64,000 nt of DNA from Phaeotremella fagi. Taxonomy: Eukaryota; Basidiomycota; Tremellomycetes; Tremellales; Phaeotremellaceae. The stretch is from the NCBI GenBank assembly GCA_001599715.1, contig BCHU01000005.1, forward strand, positions 496,001-560,000. The letters run 5' to 3'. The position numbers were made by a program, and so were the translations under genes. Shown one piece after another: positions 50,817-61,846 of this stretch (its first letter is position 1; every line of letters starts with the position of its first letter). The notes beneath the pieces were generated by a model. The model had not been told where the DNA came from. It searched no databases and was given only the letters and a program-made list of their open reading frames with translations.

Positions 50817-52267
50817 CTACTTATGTCGACTAACAGTAACTCTAACAGCTCTATGATCGCTCCATCTCCCTTGCCAACCATCTGCATCACCCTCTTCAAT
50901 CCAATTATCAATCACAGCATACTGTCTAACCCACCACCCACCTCTAGCTCGATCAAAAGCCAGAGAATTAGAATCAAAATCGTTCGTTACCAATTCGTGA
51001 TGGATTGAGGATTCACTACTTGCCATCATGATGAAATCGATTCTTTCCGTGGAAGTTTTACCTGGTGCAGTGAAGCCCGTGTATGTCTTGATTGGTCCGT
51101 ATGGTGTTGATTGTCTTGCTGTCGATGAGTGATATTTTGGATGATGGGTTGCGTTGCGTGCTTTCAGATGTGTGAATGAATCTTGGAATGAGTAGGAGGG
51201 TTTCCCACTGGGTAAGGGATTGGGTGAGATGATATTCTTGTATCCATCTTCGTTGGGTGGGGAATCTATTTTTGGCATTTGATCAGTAATCTCCTGTTGA
51301 CATGCGACGATCGGGGGACATACTGAAATCTCCAAGCAAGAGTACCAAGGATTCGTCGCTCCACGTAATACCTTCCCTACTTTCAACGCTGTCTACCCAA
51401 TTTCGAATCTCCTGTCTTATGAGAAGACTACTTTGAGCTCTAGCTTGTATACCTCGATCATCGTAGTGTGTATTGACGAAATGAACAAGATCCCCACTGT
51501 CATATGCATGAGAACCAACGACTCTCAACGAAATTAAAGTTGCTATTCTCGTTTGTCCCTATGATTGAGAGTCAGAAATTGATCTTACTTTCCAAGAAAT
51601 TCAAAATCAATACGCACCGCATCCCATCCTATTGAACCAGCAACATTAGGGGTTGTAGATAACCAAATAGTTTTCCAATCCACCAAAGTGAATCGTTCGG
51701 TATTAAAGAATATTGGACTATATTCACCAGCTCTCAGGCCATCATCACGTCCTACACCAACATGATCATACTGTGGACCAAGCAATTGAGACAAATCTTG
51801 AAGTTGGCTATAATAAACCTCCTACAATTTGGTCAACAAAATGACTCACTTTTATACGAACGTGCTAATACATACCTGAAAACCGACTATATCAAGATCC
51901 CCCGTTGACAGTAATGAATCTACTAGTCTACTTCTTCTTTGTGCCCAGGGTAATTCCCTGTATGGATCTGCACCTGCTTCAGAAGGTGAAGGTGGAACAG
52001 CACCCTGCGCAGGTATTGGTATTGGATTATTTCGCTGACCATCGTATCGTCTAGCAGTCATATGAGTCAATGGGGAGCTCTGTACATACAAAGGAACATT
52101 ACTCACACGTTTACTGTTGCTACATGTATCGAAGATAATGGAGTGTTGTCACCATGTCGTTTCGATTCTGGTTGTGAATGAATGGGTTGAGCGTTGCATG
52201 TTCCAGTCAACATGTTGAAGGATAACAAAAGAGTGAATTGAATGTAGAAATAAAAAGATAGGTACAT
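50817..52267 (-). CDS. secreted endonuclease/exonuclease/phosphatase-fold protein
   Basis: EEP-superfamily protein with a signal peptide: MYLSFYFYIQFTLLLSFNML followed by TGTCNAQ. After a short linker come VRYDGQRNNP and RRSRLVDSLLSTGDLDIVGFQEV, whose last Glu is the usual metal ligand. SQLLGPQYDHVGVGRDDG, EYSPIFFNTERFTLVDW, LVHFVNTHYDDRGIQARAQS and LLLGDF are typical of the secreted fungal EEP group. IDFIMMASS and the final SDHRAVRV contain the catalytic Asp-His pair. All core motifs are present, so it should be active as a phosphodiesterase or nuclease, probably extracellular. The substrate is unknown. Introns are at about 52120, 51880, 51560 and 51300. Confidence 0.85.
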
Positions 52268-52652
52268 CTTGGATACGATACTTATACTCCAGAGGATGTG
52301 TTGATTAGAGTTGTTTCAAAGGAGTAGGTGTGTCAAAGGACCTTCTGTAACATCCTTCTACTCTATATATACATTCCTTTCAACTTGGCAGGTTGATTCA
52401 AATGTTCTGGATTCAGCTTAGCGCAAAAGGGCGTTAAACAGTTCAAAATTACCTTTAAAGGAAATCTTGTTATTTGGAGCCCCGGTTCCTGTCAACTGTA
52501 ACCAAATCTTTTAGTCTCTTGGAATCAAACTTCAACCTATATCTTATCTATCTATACTAAAATATACCTCTTGGCTGTTATATCATATCTTACTCATATT
52601 GATACTTTAGTCTTTCGTCTTATAAACCAACGATATATACCCCCCTAACAAA
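52268..52652. promoter_or_regulatory. divergent promoter between EEP gene and arginine methyltransferase
   Basis: These 385 bases lie between two start codons. TATATATAC at about 52367-52375 and TATATACCCCCC just before the + start are present. No regulator site is claimed. Confidence 0.5.
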
Positions 52653-54554
52653 ATGGATAAGGATAAAGCAGTGAGATTCGATGAAGATGTTACCATCAAA
52701 TCCGTTGACAAGTGAGTTGAACGCCTTCTGCATCATCATTTCCTTTTAAACTCAAATGTTTCCACTTCAGAAAGGAAGGTAAAGCGAAAGATCAAGACTA
52801 CTATTTCAACTTTTATTCGTCGTTGCAAAATCAGTGAGTTCCTTTCCATCGACTCCTTCAGCTCAACGTGTACGACTTGAGCTGATGACCGTTGATAGAG
52901 CAAATATGATCGGTGATATAGCTAGGACAGGGACGTATCGGAAAGCTATTCTTGGGAATGCTGCTGTTGCAATTAAAGATAAAGTCGTACTTGACGTTGG
53001 TGCAGGTGTGTTGAGCAGTCATAGCATCAGTTTATCACTAACCCATTTTTTCAGGTAACGGTATATTATCGTACCTCTCTGCTCAAGCTGGTGCAAAGCA
53101 TGTCATAGCGTTAGAAGCTTCTTCAATGGCGGATAAAGTTCTTATGGTCGGTTTTAACACCATCTTTCAAATGTCAACAATTACTAACCGACTGAATTAG
53201 ATTGTGAAACAAGCCAATCTTGGTTTGGCGAACCCTCATTTAAAAGATCGAATCCGTGTCGTCAAAGGAATGGTGGAGAATGCACAAGTTCAAGAGCAAG
53301 TTTTGATCACTGGGAAAGTAGATTCGATAGTTTCAGAACCTATTGGAGTTATGTTGTTACATGAGCGAATGGTGGGTCCTATTCCTCCTAAATTTATGCC
53401 GCATGGATCAATTAAGATAATTTAGGTGGAATCTTTCTTGTTGGCACGGGACATGTTCTTGAAACCTGGAGGTCATCTTTTACCTTCGGCTGGACATATC
53501 TTCTTCTGTCCGTTCAGTGATGAAGGTTTATATACGGAGACGGAACAAAAAGCTCAATTCTTTAACAACACTTTATTTGGTCAGCTACCTTATCACTGAT
53601 GAAATTTGAGCTGATGTCGATATACAGGGACCGATTTTTCTGAATTATATGCCGTGGCCAGGGAAGAGGTATTCGGTACGTCAAACATCCCACACTCGAT
53701 GCCTTCTTTGCTAACGACCGTAGCCCAACCTGTTGTCGGAATGTTCCCACCAACTTCACTCATCTCTACACCGTGTCCACCAAAATCCTTCGATTTCTAT
53801 ACCTGCACCAACGAAGATTTATTAGAATTCACAATCCCAATAGATTTCATCGCAACAAGAACGGCATTATTGAACGGGGTACGTCTTTCGACCCGACTTG
53901 CTTCGCGTTGCTGATCAGACAAATAGCTCGCGTCATGGTTTGATTTAGATTTCGCACCTAATCCCAAAACTGTTACTCCGTCAGCATATCAAACACCAGA
54001 GGAAGCTGCTTTATATCAAGCTTGGCAGTATCCTGTGAATTCTGTTCCATCTTGGCCATGGTTACAGGGACCTGTTGATACGCCTTTGAATCCTGGACCT
54101 ACACCTGAACCATTAAGAGATGGATTGGAGGTTAAATTGTCAACTGGACCTGATGGTGGGTAGAAGCAATAGATCCACAACTGACATTCTTATCAGCTGC
54201 TAGAACGCATTGGCAACAAACTAGATTACTGTTACCGGAGCCTTTGGCGGTTAATAAATCAGAAAGAGTGATTGGAAGTTTACACTTCAAGGTATGTTCT
54301 CGTGAATCAGTCAATGAAAGTGTTAACACCATGGATAGGTTAACGACGCTCGTTCATACGATCTAACGTTGGATCTTTGCGTTGACAGACCTGGTCCCGG
54401 AGTTCAACCCAATCCTTTACATAGAATCGCTAAATATGATCTTTCACAACAATGCTTCAAGTGAGTCGTGCAAGGGGCTGCTGATATGTCCAACTATTGA
54501 GATTTGCTGACGATGTTGACTTTTAGTTATTCATATACTGGTGATGGAATATAA
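52653..54554 (+). CDS. type I protein arginine methyltransferase, CARM1/PRMT4-like
   Basis: SAM-dependent enzyme predicted to form asymmetric dimethylarginine on nuclear or cytosolic proteins. After a short acidic N-terminus, YYFNFYSSLQNQ and RANMIGDIARTGTYRKAI match the helices preceding the Rossmann fold. SAM site: VVLDVGAGNGILSYLSAQAG with IALEASSMA. The double-E loop is SEPIGVMLLHERMVESF and is followed by LKPGGHLLPSAGHIFFCPFSDE, which fits CARM1 better than PRMT1 or PRMT5. Then FSELYAVAREEVF, QPVVGMF and the THWQQTRLLLPEPLAV stretch with the conserved THW. YSYTGDGI ends the protein, equivalent to the CARM1 core end. An insert of about 50 residues, Pro-rich, lies before THW (about 53960-54120). 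Around ten introns. Confidence 0.9.
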
Positions 54555-54678
54555 ATTTTAGAACGATACCTTGGAATGGGAATGTTTTTCTAAAATGCGA
54601 TGGATGCAGGCATTTCATGTTGCGACGATCAATGAAATATGTGTAAATGGCTAGATGCATAACCAAGAATAACCCCCA

Positions 54679-55991
54679 TCAATTTCCCTCCTCACAACAA
54701 GGACATCTTCTCCGTTCAGACCATTCCTTTTCAACGACCTTCGGAGGGTACGCAGTCGAGGACCAATTTTTAAGAACCAACTCATTCAAAGAACCATACG
54801 GGGCAAAAGTACCGTCTGACAGCTGGTCACCTACCAAAATACTCGCTGAACCAAGTGTATAACATTCCAGGATTGTGTTCGAGGCGATTTTGGTTAAAAG
54901 CTTTTTTATGATCTCCATCGGGTAGTTTTTTGATCTGACAGAAAAAACTATCAAATCCGGAAATTCCTCTGTTTAAATCTTGCTGATATCGTTTCTCCAG
55001 TCCCTTCAACGACTGTATAGGGTCGGGTGAACGTAAAAATATATTCGTATAACCTGGAACCATACTGATGGGACTGTAATTACGGGTTATCTCGTCTCTC
55101 TCATTCACGCAATGATGAAATATAGTCATTGGTAATTGCGATTTATACAAATCCTCGACTGTCGTCCAACGATCGAACAGTGAGCTATGAAAGCCTGTAG
55201 CTCTCAAACATATATTCTGAGATTGACTTTGAATTATCAATTGAGCAATTTTTTGACTCACTCTCTCTCCAGCTATTAACGCTTCCTCTCTTTCTTCGAT
55301 CAGATTGTGGTTCAAGGATCGAAGAGGATAAAGGATGTCGAAGGCCGATTCTGAAAAGTGGAAAAGTGATCTATCGGTTGAATTGACAGAAAGAATAAAA
55401 AGAGGTCTTGAGTCTTCGGATCGTCTCTGTTCGAAGTGTTTAGAAAGAGCACCCAAATTATCATGCCAATCTTCATAGACCCTTCGAGTATTCTTAAGGA
55501 AGAAAGACATTGACTGTGGATTATTCAATGAACTTTCAAGTTCCTCAATCGTTTGTGGGCTATCATATGAATCTACAATCAAATTGAGCCCTCTCACACA
55601 TCTCAAAAGTTGGTCTTTTGAGAAGTATGACCCATCATTAGATTGATTGATACCAAGAACAAAACTTCTGAGATTGAAAACAAACACCTTATCATCATAA
55701 AGGAGTGGTCCACCTATACTGTTATGTCTCTGTAGTCTTGTTAATTTACATGGCATTCATTGAAATCAAGTAGAAACTTACTTTACTGAGTCTCATGCAT
55801 TTAGCTAATCCATTTCTATTGAGCTGAAACCATGTAGCTTTAGATAGATCTTTTGGTGACGTTGGTTCGAATGTGAGTTTCATGATTTTTTGCCACAGTT
55901 CCGTTGCGAGGAATGGAAGTTTCTTCTTGGTAAGCGTTAGCGTCGAGTTGAAAGCAGTGTTGTTGGAAACACTTGCATCGGTTACTTCCAT
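54679..55991 (-). pseudogene. F-box-like family protein B (frameshifted copy)
   Basis: Paralogue of genes A, C and D. The start chosen is MEVTDASVSNNTAFNS, followed by LPFLATELWQKIMKLTF and WFQLNRNGLAKCMRLSK, with the family intron right after SK. The second exon reads RHNSIGGPLLYDDKVFVF, NDGSYFSKDQLL, YEDWHDNLGALSKHFEQR and QSQSQNICLRATGF. Near 54907-54902 the frame is lost in a run of six A on the coding strand; the conserved end TILECYTLGSASILVGDQ with KEWSERRRCPCCEEGN continues in another frame to a TGA at 54679. One A fewer would rejoin the frames, judged by the neighbouring copy. It is either a recent pseudogene or an assembly error in a homopolymer. Confidence 0.7.
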
Positions 55992-56467
55992 CCTTAATTT
56001 TTTTGATAGGTTGAGTGTCGATTTGATAGGATTGCGAAGGGCCAAGTTCAAGAAGTTGTGAAAATGAGAGAAGAATAGAAGAGACTTCAATGACGAGACT
56101 ATAAGGACATCGGTAGTTTCCGTTAAATTTGAGAAGGCCAGCTGGTGCTGAGTACAGAATGGTTGCGTGATTGTCATATCGAAGTGCACACCCAAGATCA
56201 TTTCGTTGTGGTGATACAGGCAGGTGCGTTGGAATACCGTACTGCTTACAGTAGTATCAGATGATATGGTCGGCCATACATTTGGTACAGCGGTAACGCC
56301 ACATCCTTTCAGGGGTGAACAGTTGATGAAGTCTTGGAAAGTACTCTCGCTGTTGAGCAATTTTTCATATTTTCACTGTATACAATCATTCATTTACATA
56401 TAGTTCACACTCATATCATTTATAAACAAAACCCCTTCAAATGAAAGCAATCCCCACAGTTCTCTCA
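55992..56467. other. region between F-box-like genes B and C
   Basis: About 475 bases between same-strand genes. The frame of gene B stays open upstream for another 123 codons to an ATG at 56360, but its translation has no resemblance to the family and is rich in Ser/Thr/Phe, so it is treated as leader and promoter. No repeat recognised. Confidence 0.45.
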
Positions 56468-57846
56468 TCAATCGACAGCCTCCCCTTTAGATCCTTCGCA
56501 GCAGGGACAAATTCTTCGTTCAGACCATTTTTTTTCGATAAGCTGCGGTCCATATTCAGCAGACCATCTACTCGGCGCGCCATCTAACAAACCACCCTCG
56601 GGAGCACGAACACCATTTGAATATCTTTCGTCTGCCAAAATACTAGCTGAACCAAAGGTGTGACATTCGAGGATTGTCTGTTTGGAGATTTTGGTCAACA
56701 AATCTCTGTGTTCACCCGGAGGGCAATTGCTGATTTTCTTATAGAATTGATCGAACCTTATAAAACCAGCATGTAGTTCTTGATGGGCTTTGGTCTCTAA
56801 TTCACTCAATGTTGCTGAATTTGGTGAGAGTAAGTAGATGTTGGTACAGCCTGACAAGAAAGTGAAATCTCCATTCGAAATGTTGAGGTATCTATCCCGA
56901 TGATGAAAAATAGTCATTGGCGATGGTGAGTACAATAGATGTTTGCCCGAGGTATTCCAAGACTCGAATAGTGGACAACCGAACCTTGCACTTCTCATAC
57001 AGATATTTTCCGGCTGACTTTGAATGATTAATTCAAGGATTTTCTCAGGAAGCTGTGCTGCAGCTTCCCAATTAGGTGTCTTGTATATGAGAGAAGATGG
57101 TTATCACTACTGACCCGGTCTTTGTCAAATATTATTTCAGGGACCGTACGTAGAAGAATGTTATCACCATTGACCTTGCGATGGTCAAGAATTATATCAT
57201 GGATCGCAACGGAAGTACTGAGATTTGAGCGACTGGTTGAATTAATTGAAAGCCCAAAAAGTCTTCTACCATTCTTTAATCTTTCTTCCCCAAGATATTG
57301 CGAGAGAGTATCAAGATGTTTAAACCAATTTTCATGAACTTTGCGGTCGTTATCAAGAAATGACCACATCTTTAGTGGGTCTTTCAACCCATCTAAAAAC
57401 TCTTCAGTCGTTTTGTCCTCTCCATATGATTTTGAATCAACAACCAAATTGAGTCTCGTCATGATATCGAGTAATTGTTTCTTAGAGAAGAAAGAACCAT
57501 CGTTAGAGAGATTGATACCATAAACCAAACTTTTGACGTCGAAAACAGTTATCGGGTCTCGATAAAGAAGTGGCCCAGCTATAAGATTCGTTTGCTGTGA
57601 GAGTTTTGTCAGAACTGAGGGAATAGTCTTGGCTTACCTTTTTGATACACATGAATTTGCTCAATTGATGTCGATTCATTTGAAACCATGTAGCTCCAGA
57701 TAGCTGGGCGGGAGTAATTGAATCGTCGGTGTAGTGGATGATTTTGAGCCACAGCTCCGTTGGAAGGTGCGGAGCTGGCTTTCTGGCTTCAGCGACACTA
57801 GAGCTCAACTCATTATCATTACAGAAAGATGTATTTGTCTGCACCA
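56468..57846 (-). CDS. F-box-like family protein C (frame broken or with a very short intron)
   Basis: The start MVQTNTSFCNDNELSSS is followed by PHLPTELWLKIIHYT and WFQMNRHQLSKFMCIKK, with the family intron next. The second exon has GPLLYRDPITVFDVKS, NDGSFFSKKQLL, HENWFKHLDTLSQYLGEER and SINSTSRSNLSTSVA. At about 57120-57085 the frame does not reach the conserved rest; QLPEKILELIIQSQPENI, TILECHTFGSASILAD and WSERRICPCCEG lie in a shifted frame down to the stop at 56468. Two readings are possible: a frameshift, or a 35-nt intron (57119-57085, GTCAGT to CAAG), which restores frame exactly but would be the shortest here and has no YAG end. A 60-nt tandem duplication lies beside the break. Confidence 0.65.
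57089..57208. repeat. diverged 60-nt tandem duplication within F-box-like gene C
   Basis: Units 57089-57148 and 57149-57208 align without gaps with 41 of 60 identities (hand count). Both are read in the same frame (minus strand), giving two related 20-residue stretches with the shared pattern IIxDxxxVxxDNxLL. The other family members have only one copy at this place. Confidence 0.75.
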
Positions 57847-58570
57847 TGATTGATTGCTTGAAAGTTTCTGGGTGGAGTCGAAAGGGAGGGGAATGGTGAA
57901 GTGAATTCAAAAAAGGAAGATGTAAAGAAACGAGAATTCAATAAGGAAAATGGGCGAATTATACAGCAGCAAAATTCGAGAGAAGGCTTCGACAGATTGT
58001 GGCTTCTGATAGCAAATGGATGGTTTTTTCACAAAGGAAGCGACAATGACGATCATAGGCTTCTAATTTCCTGATCAATGGTTGGCTGTTATGGAGGAAG
58101 ACAAAGTGGCACTACTCGAAAGCTCTGCTGACTAGCTCGAAGTACAGCGTGCTGCAATGGGACTCCCCTGCATGATCGTGCGAATACAGTTAACAGAACT
58201 GGTGCTGTACTTACGTTGTAGTACCTCAGGCTTGAATAACCAGTAGCAGAACCTCTTGACGTGCAAGAATAGCTAGATTTCTTACTCGTAGACTGAACTG
58301 AAACCTGAGTGGCCTTTTTAGAGTGGCAGAATTCGATCTTCTCAAGTCGTTATAGCAATTTTGGTATGTATACAGTAGTTCTTTGACTTCATGCTCGATG
58401 TTCTCGGTGGAGATATTCGAACGATATCGTTAGACCAAAATTTTCAGATACAAATTGCACGTTTCGACTATCTAAATAACTGCTTTTATCACAACATCAT
58501 TTCGTTATTCCATCCCTCAAAACACACTCTCCAGCTTTTCGACCAAACCTTTCACACAATACCCTGACTC
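57847..58570. other. intergenic region upstream of F-box-like gene C
   Basis: About 720 bases without a supportable gene between gene C start and gene D stop, both on -. It should hold the promoter of C and the 3' UTR of D. It is not notably repetitive. A GTGGCAGAATT word at 58323-58333 also occurs at 45836-45846 upstream of gene A but in the opposite orientation to its gene, so no shared element is claimed. Confidence 0.45.
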
Positions 58571-59907
58571 TTAATGTGATTCCTCGCACGCAGGACATTT
58601 TCTCCGCTTAGACCAATCTCCCCTGATAAATTTTGGTCGATATTCAGAAGGCCATTTGTTGATATAAGTTTCCATCAAATTTCCTGAGAAGGTTTCCACA
58701 CCATTAGAGTATGTATCAGCTACCAACATATCTTTGGGGTGGTTTATATAATACTCAAACGATGTCGTGGAGACATGTTTAAGCACATGGATTTTTTCTT
58801 TTTCTTCTTGTGGATCACTAGGTTCCCATTGTTCGACGTCTGAGAGGAGTTCATCGTAGGCTTGACATAAGCCTTTGAGCTCCAAGTAGATTTCAAATTC
58901 TGCTTTATCCAAATCCTTCTCAACGGAATAATTCAAGTAAACGTTATGAGCACCTGGTTTTATCTCCACAGGACCCTCGTCCAGGAACGAGAGGTCGTCA
59001 TTGGACGAGAGAACGTTGTACTGTAATTCGGAACGGTGATGATAGACCGTCGTGGGCTGATAGGCTTCCATTACATCATCTGTCACAAAAAGCGATGTAA
59101 AGTCTCGCCCAAGTTCGACTGTCCTTAAGCATAAGGTTTGAGGCTTGTTATTGCCGATAAATGTAACTAATTTTTTCTTCGCCAAATCTGGATCAATCGT
59201 AGTTTGAACACTTTGCTGGGCCTGAACCACTTCTTCAGGAGTGATTTCAATTTCTTCCTCCCATAAACGATAAGCCGTTGGCAATACGGAAACGATGGAG
59301 AGATTGTTTGGATAACTTCTATATTTGATCAAGTAACTAGATAGTTTATCCAGGTTCTCATACCAGTTTTCGTGAATTCTACAATAATCAGTCAACCGAG
59401 CAGTAACCTTCTCAATCCGAGAGAGCGAAGAAGCAAATATCTCCTCATTTGACGCAACCACAAAATAAAGATTCTTCATGTAACCCAAAAGTGTGTTCTT
59501 GGAGATCGTTTGTTTATCAGCTTCTTCTAAAGGTAAATCCATGTCCAATCCTACCAACAGACCATTGATATCGGAAACATCAACTGAGCAATATAGCTCA
59601 CGCCCAGCCAGGAAAAAACAGTTCTAAACAGTCAAGGATATCAAAAATCTATCTCGTAGAGTTGGACAATTAATGATAAAGAAATATGTAGACTCACCTT
59701 ACTTACTTTCATCCAATCGGTTAAAAGTTGCTGATGAAAGGACCATACTGTCTTGTGGAGTTCTTCTGGTGATGAACGACGTGAGAATTTGATGATATTC
59801 GCTATCAATTCCATCGGGAGGTGTGGGAGACGTTTGCTGTTACTGTTACGGTCTGAATCAACTGCGGTACAGGATTCGATGCTGGATACCGAGTCTTTGA
59901 TTTCCAT
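58571..59907 (-). CDS. F-box-like family protein D (complete)
   Basis: The most divergent of the four paralogues, with an intact frame. The start MEIKDSVSSIESCTAVDS is followed by LPHLPMELIANIIKFSR and HQQLLTDWMKVSK, then the family intron after SK. The second exon begins NCFFLAGRELYCSVDVSD, with TISKNTLLGYMKNLYFVV, HENWYENLDKLSSYLIKYR, SYPNNLSIVSVLPTAYRLW (closest to gene A) and KPQTLCLRTVELG. The end has TTSFEYYINHPKDMLVADTY and GDWSKRRKCPACEESH. Conservation is strongest at the LPxLPxEL box, the HENW block and the CPxCE tail. No enzyme motif was seen; a ubiquitin-ligase adaptor role is only suggested by the N-terminal box. Confidence 0.75.
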
Positions 59908-60445
59908 GATGTAGCTCTAGGTTTTATGATTGTTGTATGGTTGTTGTAAAGTGGAAGAAATGGAAGAACAGTGAGAAAAAAAGTACCCCCTCAACGACTT
60001 AAGTACAGAACTACACCAGAAGACCATTTCATAAAGGTTCACCATGAATGGAGGTTGTACAGTAGACTTCTTATAAGTTATCGGAAGAAGACCTCCATGA
60101 ATCATTAGCTGAATAGCAGATTCCACCTTTTCAAAGGCTTTGTACAAATGCCAAATGAAAGGGACTTCGAATTCACCGAGATGTGACGGTCAGCTTGACT
60201 CACTTACTTCGAGGTCATCTCGATCTCCTATATAGTCGGTTATTTTGTAGGCAGTACGCCAACCAGTCAAACACCTCTATCCTCTTCAACCCTCTCCCTC
60301 TCCTCAACCGTCAATCCGTCAACTGCATTCGTAACTTCTGCCACTTCCGGTACAAACCGATCGAAGATAAGATAAAGTAACAACAGTACTCTACATGTAA
60401 CGTAACTTCCGACTTTGTTATTCATCTTTTCAGCACGAAGCACAG
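59908..60445. promoter_or_regulatory. divergent promoter between F-box-like gene D and the MBL-fold gene
   Basis: These 538 bases separate start codons. A TATATAG at about 60230 and a CT-rich run at 60280-60310 are consistent with the start of the + gene. TTTTCAG just before 60434 looks like an acceptor, so the + gene may have a leader intron or an extra upstream exon. Confidence 0.45.
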
Positions 60446-61846
60446 ATGGATCCATTCGACAAACCACCAACGGCGCCTGTAGATAAAGTAGAATTCCTGA
60501 TTCTAGTAGATAACTGTGAGTGAAACACGGTCGGCGTACGCTGTAGGGTGACTAACCGATTACTCAAGGTATAGAATGGTAACTCCCGACTCAATCGATA
60601 GAGTAGATCAACGAGATTGATAATTCCAAAAACAGGTTTTCCCAATTACCACCAGGTTTCACCCATGAACTCCCCCAACATCTTTCCAGACCCCCACCAA
60701 ACGGTCCACCGATAGATGAATTGACAGGTCTCCCGATTCTAGATCTAGATAATTTCTGTTGTGGAGCTCATGGATTGAGTATATTGATTGTAGGTCCGTC
60801 CGGTGTTTTGTCCGACACATGGTAAGAACTGATAGATACGAAGAAAACAACCATCGATGATCAAGTGACAACAGTGTTATTCGATACAGGACCAGAAGAA
60901 ATTTCCATCGAAAGGAATATAAAAGCTATGAACGTCGATGTGGACTCTATCGACATGGTGATATTAAGTCACTGGCACAGGGATCGTAAGGCATCTCTCT
61001 TCTCTAACCCTAAAAAATGTCCAACTGACTCGAAGAAAAAGATTCAGGCGGTATCCCCAAAATCCTAAAACTACGTTCCCCCCACCCACCCCTAAAAATC
61101 AATCTCCACCCCGAAAGACCAATCCGACGAGCTATCTCCAAGCCCCCCGATCCGACTCCATTAGTCCAACTGCCCCTCGATCCGACGTTCGACCAAATAA
61201 CAGCTTTGAATGGAGTTGTAGAATTGCATGATGAATGGCATGAGATTGAGGGGAGTGGGATAGGGGTTAGTGGGTTCGTTCCCCGGGTTACGTCTTTTGA
61301 GAAGGGTTTACCTGGGGGTTTGGTTTGGTCTGAAGATGATGGGATAGGGGGTTGGTATACTGATGAAGTGGGCTTTTGGTTTTTTTCTTTTTGGTTGAAT
61401 TTCCATACTGATCAGAATACGATTAGCAAATCCGAGATGAACGGTATTTGGTTATCGACGTTAAAGGCAAAGGCTTAATAGTGTTTAGTGCGTAAGTGAA
61501 TCATTCAACCACATTCAGACAAAACTCGAACAACGTATCGTATCCAGCTGTTCACACGCTGGAATCTGTAACGTCCTAAAAGACGTTATTGATAAATACA
61601 AAAAACCAATTCACATGGTAAGTCCGGAACAAACTGAAGGCTAATTTCCAGGTTGTCGGAGGTTTACATCTCGTCCCATCAACTCAACCAGTCAACGAAA
61701 CCGTCAATTTCCTATCGAAACTAATCCCAAAACCGAAATACATCTTACCGCTCCATTGTACAGGTCTCCATGCTCGTGGTCTACTAAAAAATGAATTCGG
61801 CGATGGATGCATCCCAGCTGGTGTTGGTATGAAAGTTGTCGTTTGA
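60446..61846 (+). CDS. metallo-beta-lactamase-fold hydrolase
   Basis: Protein of the MBL superfamily, like the archaeal and fungal group often labelled dihydropterin ribofuranosylaminobenzene-phosphate synthase-like. The start MDPFDKPPTAPVDKVEFL leads, after introns, to LDNFCCGAHGLSILI, TVLFDTGPEEISIERNI and VDSIDMVILSHWHRDH, the zinc-binding H-x-H-x-D-H motif; its final His is split by an intron with the acceptor AAAAG before ATTCAGG. SGGIPKILKLRS, LIVFSACSHAGICNVLKDV, VVGGLHLVPSTQPVNETV and ILPLHCTGLHARGLL provide further metal-ligand histidines in the expected order. A putative cytosolic hydrolase; the substrate is unknown. It ends GVGMKVVV at 61846, convergent to HOG1. Confidence 0.85.

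Noticed and set aside
55992..56360. Longer N-terminus for F-box-like gene B from an ATG at 56360
   Set aside because: The extra 123 residues show no similarity to the other three copies and no known domain, and would place the LPxLPxELW-like box far from the N-terminus.
58323..58333. GTGGCAGAATT word shared with 45836-45846 as a common F-box gene promoter element
   Set aside because: The two copies are in opposite orientations relative to the nearest family genes and the flanks differ, so an 11-base match is not enough.
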